A stretch of DNA of 64,000 nt from Erythroxylum novogranatense (Eukaryota; Streptophyta; Magnoliopsida; Malpighiales; Erythroxylaceae), in assembly GCA_029891385.1 (NCBI GenBank), contig CM057228.1, forward strand, positions 67,555,523 to 67,619,522, read 5' to 3'. The notes beneath the pieces are model-generated. The model was given only the letters and a program-made list of their open reading frames with translations. It was not told where the DNA came from and did no database searches. Shown piece by piece: positions 23,334 to 35,011 of this stretch. Each line of letters begins with the position of its first letter. Position 1 is the first letter of the stretch. A program made the translations under genes and the position numbers.

Positions 23334-24750
23334 TGTTAGTAGTGTGCCCTAGGCCAATGAACATTTGTGATTCATGTATTAACATTATGATTTGTTAATA
23401 ATATATTATGAGGTATTCCGTTTCATATATGCATGTATTTCGTTTATGTAATGTGATTTACATTCCATGAATAGTATTAGACTTATGTCATCAAGTATGT
23501 GACTTGATAGTAAAACCATAAGCGTTATAACACTATTCTAGACTGTCCCTGGTCGATCATTATTAGTGGAACAATAATGAATTAAGACTAGTATGTGTTC
23601 GATTGATGATCACGTTTCTTGATCATGGATATGAGATATCAAATCGAAACATAGATATATGTTAGAGAACATATATTAGACAGACCCACGTAAAGAATAC
23701 TACATGGTTTCATGTCATTAGTGATTCTTAATATGGTTTGACTATAGTCCTTCGACTGAAGTCATTATGGTTCCCTACATGAGGAATTGGTGTTTTGATA
23801 TTAGACTAAGTTATTTTTAACCGAATAACAAATAGTCTTATGTTGGACATCAAATGAATCATGCGGAGGGATGTGAATGACGTAGATGGGATTTGTACCT
23901 CTCTTAAGTGAGAGAGATATCATTTGGGCCTCTTGACAAGTGTGACTGAAGAAATGCATGGTCGTGCTCAAATGAATTGATGAAGAGTCATCAATGTCAT
24001 TTGTTATAATCAGTCAACTTGGAGATCAAGAAACTATGATTAATCAAAGGTTGACATGTACCATGCCTTGTGATTAATCTTGATATCGTGTTACAAAAGG
24101 ACTGAGCCTATAACCATAGTTACAGGTTAAATCGGATTATCGATCCTCATTTGATTTGGGTAGTCATAATGTCTTGCTAGAGGCCGCTTATGACTTATGG
24201 GCCTTGAAGTGTAATCAAGCCCATTGCCAACATCAAATGAGCTGTGGTCGCATACAAAGAGTGATGTGATCTGGGCTTATTCTCTTGGGCCTAATTTATT
24301 AGGTGTTGAATAAATATATTTAGATATATTTATTGGGCTAGATTTAATTAAGTTGTCGGGCTTTTATTATATATGATATAATGGGCCGAAACTTAATAGG
24401 GCCTAAATGAGATTAGGGTTTCTCTATAAATAGAGAAACTTAGGTCTCATTAGGTTAAGGAAGAAAAGACGAAACCCTAGCCGCCATCCAAGAGAACGAT
24501 CGTGCGGCGTTCAGAAAGTGTTTACAGGACGTGCTAGCACACTACAGCCGCAGCCTGGATCGTGCATGCTCGTGTGGATACCGGTAGAGGACATTAGCGA
24601 TTTGCAGTTTCTTGGAATCCGAAAAGAAGCAATCCATTCACGAAAATAAGGTATTTTTGTTAATCCTTCGTGTTTTCGATTATACATGATGTTCTTGTAT
24701 GGTCTTTTCCGCAACATATTGTGAATACAAGGACCGTACGCGATCCAACA
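23334..24750 (+). repeat. 3' LTR of copia element
   Basis: 1417 bp and nearly identical to the 5' LTR, with scattered substitutions and small indels. Several indels take the form CTG or CAG in the 5' copy against CG here (for example 16941-16950 against about 23597-23605). Confidence 0.92.
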
Positions 24751-25068
24751 ATTTTCACAAATTGGGATGAATATAAATTGGTAACTGATGGTTATCCTAA
24801 TGCTAAATTCAAGGGGTTCATGACATTGGTTGACGCAGAAAATGCTTTTGCCATCGATCAAAGTAGGCGCAGTCGCTCGAATGAAGAAATTGTTCCTATC
24901 GTCAATGATCACTCATCAATCCCGCATCAATTACCACAACCAACAACTGAAGAATCAAATGAAGTTGCTACTTTAAAGCAACAAATGGCTATTTTACAAG
25001 CATTGTTACTAATTGCCATTGAAGTAATTTTGGGAAACATTATCAACAACATTCTGGACAAATTCTAA

Positions 25069-25815
25069 AACTTGAATGTAATTAATGTTTATGAATGCTT
25101 AGATGTTTAATTAAAATACTATGTATTAGGATTTCGTATTATTCGACTTACTTGAACCTATTATGTAATTAATTATATGAATGCTTAGATGTTTTATTAT
25201 ATTATTTTCCCTAAATAATAATAATAATATAATAATAATGATAATAACAAAAATTAATAATAATAATACTCATAATAATCATTAAATTATTACTATACCA
25301 ATGATAATGATGATGACATAATTTTACTTAATATGAATATTCATATTAATTTGATTATTTTGTGATTACGAAATTATAATAATAACATAATAATAATTAT
25401 TAGAGTTGCAAATAAACTTCAAATAAATATTTTTACACTTATAAAATAACCAATGAATTATACTAACAACAATTACAAAATTAATATTAATTGTATCAAT
25501 AATTATTTTTATAAAATATAATTAATAAGAAAATTAATGTTAGTAGGGTTGCAAATACGCTTCATATAACTATTGACACAGTTATGAAATAACCATTGAA
25601 ATACATCTTTCCAATACATTATACTGCAGGGGCATTTTTGACATTAAACACTGTTTTTTTTCGCCCATCGCAACCAAACACACATTCTGTCTCATGGGGC
25701 GAAGACAATTTTCTCTGTCCTGTCCACCGCAACCAAACATCTCATTGTCTTCAATTCTTGTCCTGCCCTGTCCTGTCCTGTCCTGTCCTTTCTTGTCCTG
25801 TCCCTGCCTGTTGCA
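25069..25815. other. 3' noncoding part of the PIF/Harbinger element
   Basis: AT-rich, with ATAATAATAAT runs at about 25215-25285 and no gene. 25590-25815 is GC-richer and holds words such as CGCAACCAAACA, related to the terminal repeat. Confidence 0.5.
25758..25811. repeat. Subterminal TCCTG tandem repeat
   Basis: Nine or so copies of a five-base TCCTG-type word next to the right terminal repeat. Related GTCCTGTCC words lie near the left end (about 10519-10575), so these may be subterminal binding sites for the element's proteins. Confidence 0.65.
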
Positions 25816-25835
25816 GACGCTAACCAAACAGACCG
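25816..25835 (-). repeat. Right terminal inverted repeat of PIF/Harbinger element
   Basis: Read on the minus strand it starts CGGTCTGTTTGGTTAGCGTC and pairs with 10467-10486 at 15 of 20 positions. TTA follows at 25836-25838. Confidence 0.8.
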
Positions 25836-25838
25836 TTA

Positions 25839-28800
25839 TTTAAATAGGCCTAAAACCCTAGTGTTAGACTTTTTTATATTAAAATTTTCTAGTGTTTAGA
25901 CTACAATTGTTCATCATTTTTGTCTTTTGTCTTTTACTCTTTTCTAATGCCTATGGCTATATGTGGCTAATCTCCTACATTTGGTTAAAGGAAACTAATA
26001 CGTTAGGACGTATTAAAGTGTGAGATTTAATATTTTATTATTCAATTTATATATCAATTATTAGATGTTCTTATTTTTACATAATTATATTACTTAATTT
26101 CTAGAAGCCTAGTTGAATTAATCTTTAGCAAGATTACTAAATTTGTAGTTTAATCTATGTTTTTGTCTTAGCTTGGGTTTTAAAAATTAACCCATTGAAT
26201 TTATCTCAATTTTCTCTCTATCTTTTCATTATCAATGTGAAATCCATCCTAAAACACTTGCTAATAAAATTTTGTCTTACTTAATTATTCTAAACTTATA
26301 TTTGAACTTATTTCTAGCTAAAATCGTATAATTTTTAAACCTAAGGCACACTTTGTTTAAATTTTAGGGGTTTGAAAATTTGGGTAAATTTTCGTCACAA
26401 ACTCTTGGCATACAAAAGAAAAATATGAGTAAGAGTCATTCCACGAAAGAGTTAGAGAAAGAGTAAAGAAGGGAGACTATTCCACTAATTAACAAAGTTT
26501 TGTTCTCTAAGTAAACAACTAATATTAGTTTTCACCAATACACCAATTAAGTTATGCCACCTTATAAACTTAACACTTTAAGCCTAATAGGAGTATAGAC
26601 TTTCATTTTTAAATATGATATGTTTATAAGAAGAGGTGAGGGCAATGATATAAAATGTTCGATAGACACTATTTTTTAAAATAATAAAACACTTCTATAG
26701 GGAGTTAACCTTATATTTTTATCCATTTATGAACTAGATAGATAAGAAAAATGAGATGATCTAAAGGGGATAAGATTTAGGATAGGGGATACACTAGTAA
26801 AATTATCAATTATGGATTACATAACAATGCATGTTTTATCCTAGATATACACAAACTAGGTCCTATAAAACCTTACAAACTCATTTCTCTTATGATATAT
26901 TTGTGCTAGCATTTTTAGAGTGATATATCATATAAAATTGGTAGGTGCAACATCATTAAAACTAAAAGTGCCCTTATCACCTCTCCTATCATTCACTATT
27001 TACATAATATGACTCCATACACCATTTTGATTAAGAAAGGGAGTATAAGAGTACGTACTCTTAATGGTTTATTCTATTTATGGTGTATAGTAGGGCAACT
27101 CCCTTTCAATTTAGTATACTATTTTTCACAAAATTAGAGCATTTATTAGTAAGCAAAAAAGGAGTGAATTATGTAGGATTATATCACACTTTACGAGCCA
27201 TAAGTTTAGGCATATTCTCTAACCACTTGTAATTAACAAAATTTTGTGTGATGCCTCGCCTTAACTTAAATTTGAAGATGTTCATGGCTTATTCAAGAGA
27301 TATGAGGCGGTAGATATCCTAGTCAGAACATAAGGGGTCGGTGATGCTCCTAAAAGGGAGATTAGGGAGATGTGAGAGAGAAAGGGAAGCAATCTTCAAT
27401 TATTGATCTATAAGAGGTCAGTGTGTTGGAGCCAAGTAATATTAAACTAAGATCCCAATAACTCATATAGGAGAGGATTAGAATGATGGTATATAAAATG
27501 GAGAATCGGTACCTTGAACAAAGCTAGATGCTATAGAGACTTCAAAGGAGTTTTTATGCTTATAAATAATAGTTAAGTCAGATAGAGGAGCGATTATTAA
27601 CTTACTTCCATCATATGGAGTTCTTAGAGCCACAATAACTTTTTTTCATCCTTAAGCATCTGTGTTTATTAAAGACAACAATAATGATGGTGTTTTTAAA
27701 GAATGATTTATCGATTATATGTTTTGCATTATATTTTTATTTGTATCTTTTCACTTTGTATTTATTAACTAACTTAATCTTTTATATTATTTCCTTTTCA
27801 ATTTTGTATCTTATTATTTTATTTTGCATATATTATTATCTTTTTGCATGTTATAGACCATGTTTTTGTTCGTTATTCATGTAAGATGCAAAGTAATTAT
27901 AGATGCATCTCAATAATACAACAAGCAACATCAATGTTAGGGTTAAAGAAATTTCTTGAACTTAAATTTTCTTCTTTCCCACATTTTTTATAATTATATA
28001 TTTTTTATTGAGGTTAATGTGCAATTTAAGTTTGGGGAAGCATTATCTTTAACCTTAGTGCATTTATAAGCATTTAATCCAAATATATTCAATTTAGGGA
28101 CTTACAATTCTAATAAATTAAATAAGAAAATTAAGGTAGATAAAATCCATTAGACGTGAGCTTACTTTGTAAGTCTATTGCAATAGGTTAATAAACACGA
28201 TCACTAATTTTTTAGTTAAAATTTTACCAAATATTCTTAAACAAGATTTTAGAATGAATGATTTACCAATTATATAAATTTAATTGTTTTGAGTTTAAAG
28301 TTTAGCTTCATGAGTAACTAACTAGACCATATTGATTGTAAAAATGATAAAATAATAAAATGAATAAAATTGAGCATTAAATATATCCTATTGTTCTAAT
28401 TTTTACCTAATTAATCGGTTAAAGTTATGAGTGACACTCATAGGTAGTTGAAATTATGACTATACTAAGTAATTTAAGGTATACATGACAAGATATTTAC
28501 CCTTGCATCAAACGAATGAGATCATATGTCAACCAGGCCGAGCAATTTCTAATTTTTTAAAATACAATTTCATTGATTTGATTTCAATATGGCTTATTTA
28601 ATATTTATTTTCTTATACCTCTTACTCTTCTTGTGTTCATATTACGTATGAGGTAAATTTGTTTGGCTTGAATTAAATTCAAAAGTTTGCTATGTTAGCT
28701 TAAGATTGAACTATAATTTTACTTCATTTTTAAAGAGTTAGTTGATGAATTAGTTAATTAAGCAAATAATGGTGATATTAGTTTACTTAGATTTATTCAT

Positions 28801-28877
28801 TAATCTTTATAGAATCAAAACTTATGTTGACTAATTTCTTTTATGATTTACTTACTAAAGGATAAGCAAAATCTTAA

Positions 28878-28915
<38 letters not shown>

Positions 28916-30262
28916 TACATACATTTTCTAATATTTTGTTATGTTTTATCCTTAAGTTAACTTGGTTTAATCATTTTATGTTATGTTTTTAGGTAATTAA
29001 GGAGGCATTTCCTTAGTGATGAGCTATGGAAATTGAGAAGTCTCAATCTTAACAAAAACATGGTCTTGCACACATCTATGTGTTAACCTATGTTATTCCT
29101 TGAACAATATTAAAAGCACATTCATATATACAAGTGGATAGAGGTTGTTTCATAGATATTAGAAAGAGATAACTATATAGTTATGGACATAGGTGTTATA
29201 ATAGGCCCATGTCTTTTCCATAAATAAAATTTGAGAAACAATAAGAAACATGATTGAAGACATATGCATGTCCTTATGTCCATTTGTAGAATAAACATAA
29301 TAAAAACATGAGTAATAATATGTTATTGTGCTTATACTTATGTAACTCTCATATAAGTAACTAAGAATAATATAACTTGGGACATAGTTATGTCTTAACT
29401 AGTATCTACCACTAGAATTCTATGTAAATACATATGGAAACCATAAAAAGAAAATAAATTTATATTCCTTTTAGTTTTAAAATTAGGTTTACCCATCGAG
29501 AATAAAAAGTACACTAGAGAGATCGAGTTGTTGTTTTCAAAGAAGAAGAAGATTGGAGTTCATCTCAATTAAGCAGATCATATTAGAATATTGAGATCAA
29601 GTTTAGCATTAGGTTCAAATCTTTCATAAATTTTTCTTGAATCATAATGCCTTCCTAAGAGTTTTAATTGGATAGATATAACAGTTAATCAACTTCAGAA
29701 TAAGTAGTTGTGATTAAGAGAGTGATTTTATAAGTTAGAAAATTTTACATATCTAGTCAAGAAAACTTTCTTGATTTATTGAATAAGCAATACAAAGATA
29801 ATGTTAAGGAAATCTTATCCAAATCTTTATTCATAATTTTTTCTCTTGATCATTTAATTTTTTTAATGGTTCTTTCTTTATTTAGATTTGTTTAAATTTT
29901 AATATTAATTAACAAACTAATCTTTTATTTAATTACTTAGGTAATAGTAGGAGATTGTTTTAAGTCTACATTATGGTAGATTAACACTTTATTCACCATT
30001 GTATTACTAGTAAATAATAGGTGTAATTACATCTTCACAATCTCAAGACCCAAAAAATGAGGGCACATTTTCTATTGTAATTTGAATGCCATAGGCTAAA
30101 AGGGATTGTTTTCCTTATCTTTTAAAACTTTACAACTTCTCTAGAGTTTAATCTTAAACTAAATGATGTGCTTGAATTTTGTCATAGACTTGTACCTTTT
30201 ATTAATGAACTGTGTGACACTTGATTATTATTCAACTTAACCAAGTTATCTTTACTAAAAAA
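25839..30262. other. AT-rich intergenic or degraded repeat DNA
   Basis: No gene is supported in 4.4 kb. A phrase CAATTTAAGTTTGGGGAAG near 28022 is reminiscent of the 3' region of Athila/Tat-type gypsy elements, but nothing else confirms this. GACATA and TATGTC words recur between 29180 and 29400. The longest open frame (27684-27884) is low-complexity and hydrophobic and is not called. Confidence 0.4.
28882..28911. repeat. (AT)n microsatellite
   Basis: Fifteen or so uninterrupted AT dinucleotides. Confidence 0.95.
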
Positions 30263-30674
30263 TGTTAGGTATGAACTAACACAATGAACAAAGAATAAGA
30301 GAGACTAAAGGAGAGCTTGGAGAATGATTAGAGAATATTTCTCTCTTTATATCTTGTTGGATGTTGTTGGATATTTACAAATGATATCCTTAAGGCTATT
30401 TATAATCTTTCATCCTGTAAATGGATGGCTAGGATCTTCTTGATCTAATGGGGCACAATGTTCATATAAAATGTTCTATACTATTATTTACATCAAGTAC
30501 ATCATACAACTATCTACAATGTTCTACAATCTTCCATAAATGTTCTATAAATTTCTATAAGGTTCCATAATGTTACATAAGGTTCTAGAGACTACTTTCT
30601 TCTTCTAGTATAGAGAATTCAAGATGATTCTTTGGATAAACCTCTTCTTGTAGGCTATAAAATATGTAGAGACA
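30263..30674 (-). repeat. 3' LTR of chromovirus remnant
   Basis: On the minus strand it starts TGTCTCTACATA, directly after the purine run GAGTGGGGGAGAA, and ends near CCTAACA. It is about 412 bp long with several TTCTATA-type words. No matching 5' LTR was found to the right of the pol remnant, so the element is truncated. The left boundary is the less certain one. Confidence 0.55.
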
Positions 30675-30782
30675 TTCTCCCCCACTCAATTTGGCAATGT
30701 CCTCATCGTATTCTCGATATATGCCTTGATCTTATCTTTATAACTCCACAATGTGAGCTCATATTCCCTGCTTGCCTCATTA

Positions 30783-31505
30783 TTAGGCAACCCCTTCCAA
30801 TTTAAAATAATACTTAACATAACTTAAACGGGTGCCTCTCTTTGGAATAATACAATGCATCAGTATATCTTTAACATCTCGTTCAGACATCATAGTAATG
30901 GTTGTACGGGCTCTCTTTAATTTACCCCAGTTGGGCTCGTCTTTATCTTTATGGTAAGGTTTAAAAAGAACTATGTGAAACACAAGGTGCTTCTCTAGAT
31001 GAGAGGTAATGTCAAACCATAAGCTACTTTTCCAATCCATTTCTTTATGGTAAAAGGTCCCCCGTAGCGTGTTACTAATCTTTTGTTCACCTTAACAAAT
31101 CTTCAATTTTGGTATGGAAAAAGCTTCAATAATAATAGGCCCCCTTCACTAAGCTCCAAGTGTCTAAACTTTGCATTGGCCCATTTCTTCATCCTCTTTA
31201 TGGAATTTTCTAAATATGCTTGCACCATATTGACCTTCTCATTCCAATCATTGGAAAACTTGAAAACGACAAGACTTGGTCCTTTATAGAAAGTAGTAAG
31301 AGTGTGTGAGTTCATTAGTTATTGGCTTGTTGCAATCTCAAATAAGTTGGCTCCTATTGACTCATTGTTTTGCAAGCTATATAAGAATCGAGTAACATTA
31401 AGCAACTTCACCCAATCGCTTTGATTGACACCATATAGTGCCTCAAGTAAAAGTCCAATTGTGCATTCACTCTCTTGGTTTACCCATCCATTTTGGGATG
31501 AAAAT
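30783..31505 (-). pseudogene. Chromovirus integrase end and chromodomain
   Basis: The minus-strand reading gives the C-terminal part of a Ty3/gypsy integrase (blocks NQSDWVKLLNVTRF and NESIGANLFEIATSQ, then AYLENSIKRMKKWANAK). It continues into a linker (HLEKHLVFHIVLFKPYH) and a chromodomain-like end (VKDILMHCIIPKRG, then SYVKYYFKLEGV). Chromodomains steer integration of plant chromoviruses into heterochromatin. Frame changes between 31319 and 31040 and stops make it dead. It continues the integrase at 35012-35343, from which it is separated by a solo LTR. Confidence 0.8.
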
Positions 31506-32043
31506 TGTTGGAACCCCTCCCCGGTCAGACACGTTTCTAACGTCCTACGTGACATCTGGACGTGCATCCCACGAGGGAGGGACTCCTCACCACAGAAGAA
31601 ACCTCAAAACGAACGTATTTTAATTCAATCAGTACTGATCTTGTAAGATTCACCTTAATCTCTCGCAATAAAATTTATCTACTTAGGGCCCAAACTTAAA
31701 TATCATTTCTCAGCTAAAATGAAAGTGCATGACTCTAGATTGATTATAATCAAAAAATCTTCTCAATCGGATCTCTATAGACCGAGAAATCGCCCAAATA
31801 CGGAATTGTATTCAATAACGTCACATAACTAACTCACTTTCATTTATCCGAACTATTCAACTCAAGCCCAAAAAATTCTAAATTTTCTTAAAAGGGGTAT
31901 AAAATTTTCTTAGAAAACCAATGCTTCGAAAACTGACTAAATTGGAGGTCAAACGAAAAAGTTATAAGCGAAAGAGTAAGATTGGAGGTTTAGTTTAGAA
32001 AAGAAGAAAATCAGAAAAGAAAAATAAAAAGAAAATCAGAAAC

Positions 32044-32156
32044 TGCGCGAAACGGCGTCGTCGCGGGCCATTCGCGATCACTAGCGCTTGCCCTTGCGAG
32101 GACGCTCACAGGGCGTGGCGCTCGCCCTCGCGAGCGCTCACCCACGCGAGGACACT
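32044..32156 (-). repeat. CG-rich cassette with CTCGCGAG words
   Basis: A GC-rich island in AT-rich LTR sequence with words such as CCCTCGCGAGCGCTC, ACGCGAGGAC and GCGAGGACGCTC. It follows the ~180 bp units in transcription order. Confidence 0.7.
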
Positions 32157-32294
32157 TGTGAGCCAAAAATCAAATGTTTACCTTTATTCTTTTCATCGCA
32201 TTTAAAAACATGAAACTTTGTAAATTTCTAACTCCTCATCCCGAAATCCAAATTTCATAAATTTAGTATCAATAAAAAGGTAAAAGGAAGCTCT

Positions 32295-32875
32295 ACAACT
32301 TTCATGAAGGATTGAAAAACTAGTTTGGCCTTTAAAAGGGTCAAAAATTTCTTCAAAGTTTATGCTAAAATTGAAAAAGTCCTACACTACACCAGAAGTT
32401 TGAAAAACCATATCTTTTAACACAATAATATAAAAATGTCACATTTCAATGGAAAAATAAAAGATGATTTACAACTTTCATGAAGGGTGTAAAAATAAAT
32501 TCTGTCATTAAAGAAGGTAAAAAATCACTTAAAAGTACTGCTCAAATAAAAACCAATGGAACAGTAACATTGACCAAATGAACAGTAACTGTAAGTTTCC
32601 CAACCTCATAACTTTTTACTCCTAACCCCAATACTTGCATATTATACATCAATGGAAAGGGGGAAAGATGATCTACATTTTCTATGAAGGATGCAAAAAC
32701 CAAAACAGGCTCTAAAGGGGTGAAAAATCCTTCCAAATGTTCTGCCGAAATTTGCCAAATGAACAGTAACTAAACTAGGTCTAATCCCCATAAGTTTTTA
32801 CTCCTAACTCCAAATAAGGCACATTATACACCATTAGAAAGCTCTAAACATATGCTACAATCTTCAAGAAGACCT
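32295..32875 (-). repeat. Degenerate ~180 bp units in solo LTR
   Basis: Versions of CTTCATGAAAGTTGTAGA (minus strand) recur with left edges at 32295, 32471, about 32675 and about 32857, with spacings of 176, 204 and 182 bp. Each is accompanied by an ACAGTAAC or GAACAGT-type word. Confidence 0.7.
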
Positions 32876-35011
32876 CCCAATCCAATTCAAGCTCTAAGAG
32901 GGTCTAAAACCTAAGCAAAGTTTCTGTCAAATTTTGCAAAAATTTGACAACACTTCCTTTAAAAATTCAACTAGCCAAACTTCAATTTTCTCATCCAAAC
33001 TCCATATACCTGCACAAAAACCACAATCTACACAATCTTTAATCTCCCAATCACCAACCAATCCAAATATCCCAAAATATCAACTCCAATGGCAGCAACA
33101 CACTCCTAGCATTCTAATCATTTCCAAACTATAAAGCAACCTCTATTCATACCATACCATATTACATGATTATGAAACATATGCAAATTACACAAATTAC
33201 ATTAAAACCTGACACTCTTGCATTTACATGAAAGTCAAAAGTCATTACAAAGCTTTAGAGGGCATTTTAGCCCGAATACATTGAAAGTGTTAAAGGACAA
33301 ATTACAAAGTACACCATTTGCCCAAAATGATATCTAAAGCCTTGTTTTCCCAAATACAACTTCAAAAGTAAAAAGCATTAGAGTAATGCCTCAATCCCGA
33401 TGTAGTAACTCAGTTTCTCGCTCGTCACCTATGGAGGGGAAATGGGGGGTGAGCTCGACGACTCAGTGGGCAACAACTTAATAATCGAGAATAAACAAAA
33501 ACCTTGTTTATGCATTCATTTTCAAAATCAATATCACATTGATAAAAACATTTTCAATTGATCAAACATTTTCACAAAATTCATCACATCAATTTATTTA
33601 CAAACCAACATATCACAAATCAATATATAACATAATCAACATATCACATAATCACAGACAAAGTGGTTCGGGTGAATCCGAAACAGAACGTACTACACAT
33701 TCCTGCTAAGTGGTCATGTGTAGCCGTGAACTTATGGGAGTCCATGAGGAACTCCGATGCCACTAACGGGCAGGCGGGAGAAGCCTAAAATTTGACAGGT
33801 GCACCTGACTCTTATGGGACCACCACAAACTCAAAGAAAGCATGCATGTCACATATGTCACATAATTCATAAATATTTGCCACAATTGGCCCTTACAAAA
33901 CTCACTTTCACAAAGTTTTCACATAATTACCCAAAATAGCATTCTTTTTCCAAAATCACACCTTTTAATCTTTTCCACTTAACAAACCATTTCGCAAAAT
34001 TTTCCAACATGAATTTACATTCAAAAGGCATCACATACAAGTTTAAATCATCACAAAGAGTAATTAATACAAAAATCTTAAACCATTGGAAAGCATTAAT
34101 TAGCATTTATTATAAAAATTTCATCAAGCCTATAACTCAATTATTAAGAAATCACCCACCTTAATTCCTTTAGCTCTAATCTTGGTCAATTTGCCTTTCC
34201 TTTAACTCCAATGGCCTCTCTTGACCTTCATCAAGCATAATAATCCCATATTAATATGAGATAACAAAATTGGCAAAGCTTAGGAAAAGAAAACATAAAA
34301 TTGAATCTATATAACCTTACCTATACCTTACCTAAGCTATTAGCATCAAAACCCATCTATAAAACCATGAATTTCGAAATTTCTCTTACCTATTGACCTC
34401 TCACGAATTTGCTTCCTTTGCCTCCAATGGAGCTTAATCCCTTCCTTTCCACTTTCTTCTTAAAGAAAACTCTTAAACACTCCTTTCTAAAGCATAAATA
34501 ACCTAAGCCTACCTCTTCTTCTTCTTCTTCTCTTGGCCGAAAGTCACTCTCCTTCTCTTTTCTTTGGCGAGTTTCGGTGGTCTCTTAAAAAACTTAAGGT
34601 AAATTTGCTTCTTTACTTATAACCTATAACAAAACTACATCGTTTCCATCAGCTTTTCTTATTTCCCTTGCAATTTGCGTGGCTTTCTTCATTTCATACG
34701 GCTACTACTCGTTCAATTCCTTCCTTATTTCATTCTCTTTTAAATTTAAAAATTAAAAAGACTATATTGCCCCTCCTTACATGCCTTAAGCCTTAAAAAC
34801 ATTAGTGATCTACCTAAATTGCCCTTACACCATCTTATTCCTTTAAATTCTAACAACTTATTAAAACTCTAATTTTAACTAAATCCCTTCATTTAATATC
34901 CATTAACTAAGCACCAAAAACCTCAAATTAATTTCTAAAAGGAAAATTAAGCAAACTAAACCTCAAAAATAAATTAAACAAGCCTAATGTGAATCGGGAC
35001 CCAACAAAAAT

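Larger units (their letters stand above)
16678..24750 (+). mobile_element. Full-length Ty1/copia retrotransposon
   Basis: Two LTRs (16678-18101 and 23334-24750) flank an internal region with a primer-binding site, gag-pol and a polypurine tract. ATTTT is duplicated at 16673-16677 and 24751-24755. The order protease, integrase, reverse transcriptase, RNase H is the copia order. The LTRs are about 97 percent alike by eye (a few dozen differences), so the insertion is fairly recent. It lies inside the third gene of the PIF/Harbinger element and is therefore younger than it. The pol frame has several lesions. Confidence 0.92.
16625..25068 (+). pseudogene. Viroplasmin-like third gene, split by copia insertion
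   Basis: The coding sequence starts at the ATG at 16625, runs to 16677, and resumes after the copia element and one ATTTT duplication at 24756, ending at the TAA at 25066-25068. With the insertion excluded the frame is continuous for 121 residues. The first ~45 residues fit the viroplasmin / RNase H1 N-terminal hybrid-binding fold: a YVVFVGREVGIF strand-turn, a W in NWDE, a VDGYPNAKF-like run and a final FMTLVDAENAF helix. No RNase H catalytic domain follows. The rest is a linker and a hydrophobic, heptad-like C-terminal helix (about residues 85-121). In other proteins this domain binds RNA-DNA hybrids or dsRNA. Its presence as a separate gene in a PIF/Harbinger element is unusual to me. The function in transposition is inference only, and this copy is disrupted. 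Confidence 0.7.
10467..25835 (+). mobile_element. PIF/Harbinger DNA transposon with nested copia
   Basis: The left end starts TGCTACGTTTGGTTAGTGTC. The right end, read on the minus strand, starts CGGTCTGTTTGGTTAGCGTC. Fifteen of 20 positions match without gaps, and both ends are flanked by TTA (10464-10466 and 25836-25838), the target duplication typical of PIF/Harbinger elements. Between the ends are a HARBI1-type DDE transposase, a Myb/SANT-type partner and a third small gene. Without the nested copia element (16678-24750 plus one duplication) the element is about 7.3 kb. The transposase carries a frameshift and a stop, so this copy is probably not autonomous, although at least one of these lesions might be a sequence error. 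Confidence 0.85.
31506..35006 (-). mobile_element. 3.5 kb solo LTR inserted in chromovirus integrase
   Basis: On the minus strand the block starts TGTTGGGTCCCGATTC and ends GGGGTTCCAACA. AAAAT is duplicated exactly at 31501-31505 and 35007-35011. Integrase sequence resumes on both sides. In transcription order it holds a purine-rich AGAAGAAG part (about 34530), a block with CTTCTCCCGCCTGCCCGTTA and GTAGTACGTTCTG (about 33830-33670), a CTCACCCCCCATTT block (about 33455), degenerate ~180 bp units (32875-32295) and CG-rich palindromic words (32156-32044). It belongs to the same family as 119-4810. No internal domain is present. Confidence 0.88.

Noticed and set aside
16625..25068. Endogenous caulimovirus origin of the viroplasmin-like gene
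   Set aside because: No other pararetroviral gene is nearby. The gene lies inside the PIF/Harbinger ends, and this domain also occurs in cellular RNase H1 proteins.
28015..28045. Athila/Tat-type gypsy element
   Set aside because: Only one short phrase suggests it. No LTR, primer-binding site or coding block was found around it.
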